A stretch of DNA of 47,892 nt from Chlamydomonas sphaeroides (taxonomy: Eukaryota; Chlorophyta; Chlorophyceae; Chlamydomonadales; Chlamydomonadaceae), in assembly GCA_001662425.1 (NCBI GenBank), contig BDDC01000542.1, forward strand, positions 5,416 through 53,307. Direction: 5' to 3'. Shown here piece after piece: positions 46,375-47,892 of the stretch; positions within the stretch are counted from its first letter, which is position 1, and each line of letters opens with the position of its first letter. The translations under genes and the position numbers were made by a program. Below the pieces are notes generated by a model that searched no databases, had not been told where the DNA came from, and saw nothing but the letters and a program-made list of their open reading frames with translations.

Positions 46375-47628
46375 ATGTTTCCCGCAAGGTTCACGGTGAG
46401 GAGCGAACGTGCGGAGCTCGCTGCTCGACACAGCCCAACTCACTCGCTTCCTGCTCTTTGCTGTCCCTTGCATAGACGCGGCGCTACGCTGCATAGCCCA
46501 TCGGTCGCCAGCTTCTCTGGTCGCACGTCCGGCGGCACGGCGATTCTAGGTAAGCCGGAATCGCGGCTGCCCGCATAGCAGGCCCACTCGGGCCTTGTCC
46601 AGCACCAGCAATAGGCGCACCATTAACTACTGAGCCGCACATCGAGCGGCGCCTGTGACGCCTGTTGCCGCGCCGGCGCCACCCTGGCGCTGCCGGTGCG
46701 GCTGCCAGGCACGCGCCCTCGCCGTGCCCCCACACCGCCGCCCCTCCGCTGCCCTGTACCCCGCGCCCCAGCCTCAGCGCCCTCACCCAGCTCACTCCCC
46801 CTCCCTCCCCACCTGCCCCCCGCTGCCCTGTGTGCTCCACAGCTACGCCGTTGCGCCCCCGCGTCCGCTGCGCCGCCCCCGCCGCCGCCGTGCCCGGCCT
46901 GACGCCACAGCTGCTCCGGCCCTCCAGCGCCCTGAGTCCGTGGCCCTCAGCCGCCCCCGGCCTATGCACGCCAGCTGCGTCCGTACGGCGAGCAGCGTTA
47001 GCCTCAGCAGCCCCCCCGTCCTCGTCCCCGTCCTCGTCAGCATGCAGCGCCTCGCCCTCGGCGGCAGCGGCAGCGCCCCTACAGCGGCCGGGCTGCCCCC
47101 GCCCGCCGCCGCAGCTGCGGCAGCGGCGGTCTGTGGCGGCAGGCGCGGCGGCGGGCGGGGCGGCGGCGGCGGGGCCCGGCGATGAGGGCGGCGCCCCGGG
47201 CGGGCTGGTGGGGGAGCTGCAGGTGCGAGCTCGCATGTGCAGACACAAGGCGGAGCGCGGCCAGGGCAGCGGGGGGCTCCTAGGCTGCGGCGCAGCAGGC
47301 TCCTACGGCTGCAGCCCTGCCCGCGTGCGTGCTCCCGACATCGCCCGGCCCGGCCCACCTCCTCGCCCAGCCTCACACAGCGCCCCGCCGTGCATACCGC
47401 ACGCGCCACGCCGGGCCCCAGCCTGCCGACATGCCCGCCCGCCCCCTTCCTCCCTGCCCTGCCCAGCGTCTGGCGGCCTCGGGCGTGCGCCAGGCCAGCC
47501 GGTTCTGGGCGCTGTCGGGCAAGTTCATGCCCATGGTAGGGCTGTTCTTCCTGCTGGCCTTCGTCAACACCATCCTGGACTCGCTCAAGGACACGCTTGT
47601 CATCACCGCCGTGGGAGGGGGAGCGCAG
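46375..47628 (+). CDS. Plastid-type ATP/ADP translocase (NTT family), 5' part only
   Basis: Exons 46375-46549, 46843-47222 and 47467-47628 give 239 residues; the gene continues past the right edge. The first about 180 residues are rich in Ser, Ala, Arg and Pro with few acidic residues, as in a plastid transit peptide. The third exon holds the first transmembrane helix of NTT carriers: KFMPMVGLFFLLAFVNTILD followed by SLKDTLVITAVGGGAQ, with the conserved Lys-Asp of the family (RDTKDVLVVTA in plants). NTT carriers exchange ATP for ADP across the inner plastid envelope. They are related to the rickettsial and chlamydial translocases, not to mitochondrial ADP/ATP carriers. The first exon could be shorter (an optional intron 46389-46453 region is conceivable); the exon 2 and 3 junctions are firm. 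Confidence 0.8.
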
Positions 47629-47818
47629 GTGGGGAGCAGCACCAGGCGTCTGCTGAAGGGTGTCAGATACGATATGTTGCTCGAGGCGCGCGAGGGGTGC
47701 GCTGTGGCCAAGGGGCGGTCACCGCCCTGGCCTCGCGGGAGGGCAGGCTCCTGGGGCGCAGGCGAGGAGGGCCGCTACGGCGCAGGCGGATGCGGTGCAG
47801 GGAGGCGGAGATCTGAAG

Positions 47819-47892
47819 CTGGTCGGGGCTGGTCGGGGGGCTGGTCGGGGGGCTGGTCGGGGGGCTGGTCGGGGGGCTGGTCGGGGGGCTGG
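47819..47892. repeat. 12-bp G-rich minisatellite at the window edge
   Basis: CTGGTCGGGGGG occurs five times in tandem after one shorter variant (CTGGTCGGGG), and the array runs off the window. It lies in the intron after the third exon of the translocase gene. The regular G6 runs could form G-quadruplexes on the plus strand. Confidence 0.9.

Noticed and set aside
1..47892. CRISPR arrays, insertion sequences, prophage or plasmid functions
   Set aside because: None seen; introns, gene content and signals are eukaryotic throughout.

Overview
This is nuclear DNA of a eukaryote, most probably a core chlorophyte green alga. It is very GC-rich, the proteins carry long Ala/Gly/Pro/Arg-rich insertions, almost every gene is cut by short spliceosomal introns (roughly 40-500 nt, one near 1 kb), and the last gene encodes a plastid-type ATP/ADP translocase with a transit-peptide-like N-terminus. 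No bacterial operons, insertion sequences or CRISPR arrays are present. I built the gene models by hand: each junction was required to show GT-AG (or GC-AG) ends and to keep the reading frame. Most lengths therefore close exactly to a multiple of three. No transcript evidence was available. Layout, left to right: (1) 1-12687, plus strand: 3' part of a giant gene for a NO VEIN/sacsin-like protein, with a GHKL-type ATPase domain in the middle and a DUF3883 (NOV_C) domain at the end. (2) 13307-18037, minus: an 18-exon gene for an 853-residue protein that joins an N-terminal acylation signal, a HeLo/MLKL-like four-helix bundle, an EF-hand pair and two p25-alpha (TPPP) domains. I regard this as the most interesting gene of the window. 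(3) 18539-23225, plus: eIF3 subunit L, complete, with a four-copy array of box C/D snoRNA-like elements in its ninth intron. (4) 23998-25503, plus: a calcineurin-like (PPP/ApaH-type) phosphatase fold whose metal-ligand motifs are degenerate, so probably a pseudophosphatase. (5) 27640-28384, plus: a 110-residue orphan. (6) 28952-33731, plus: an organelle-type, mTERF-like helical-repeat protein with a large hexanucleotide satellite in intron 1. (7) 36323-38122, plus: a 437-residue orphan. (8) 39417-41671, minus: exosome subunit MTR3 (RNase PH fold), with two decayed copies of its last exon lying 4-5 kb away. (9) 42172-43518, plus: ATP23, the mitochondrial inner-membrane metalloprotease/chaperone. 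(10) 46375 to the right edge, plus: 5' part of the NTT-type ATP/ADP translocase. The genes are a mixture of housekeeping functions (translation initiation, RNA decay, mitochondrial and plastid biogenesis) and do not form one pathway. Two divergent pairs (the HeLo/p25-alpha gene with eIF3l, and MTR3 with ATP23) each share a start-to-start gap of about 500 bp that probably acts as a bidirectional promoter. The gene-free stretches at 25.5-27.6, 33.7-36.3 and 43.5-46.4 kb hold decayed exon copies, a long perfect hairpin and simple repeats. A degenerate tRNA-Gly-like sequence and twin palindromes lie at 38.9-39.2 kb.
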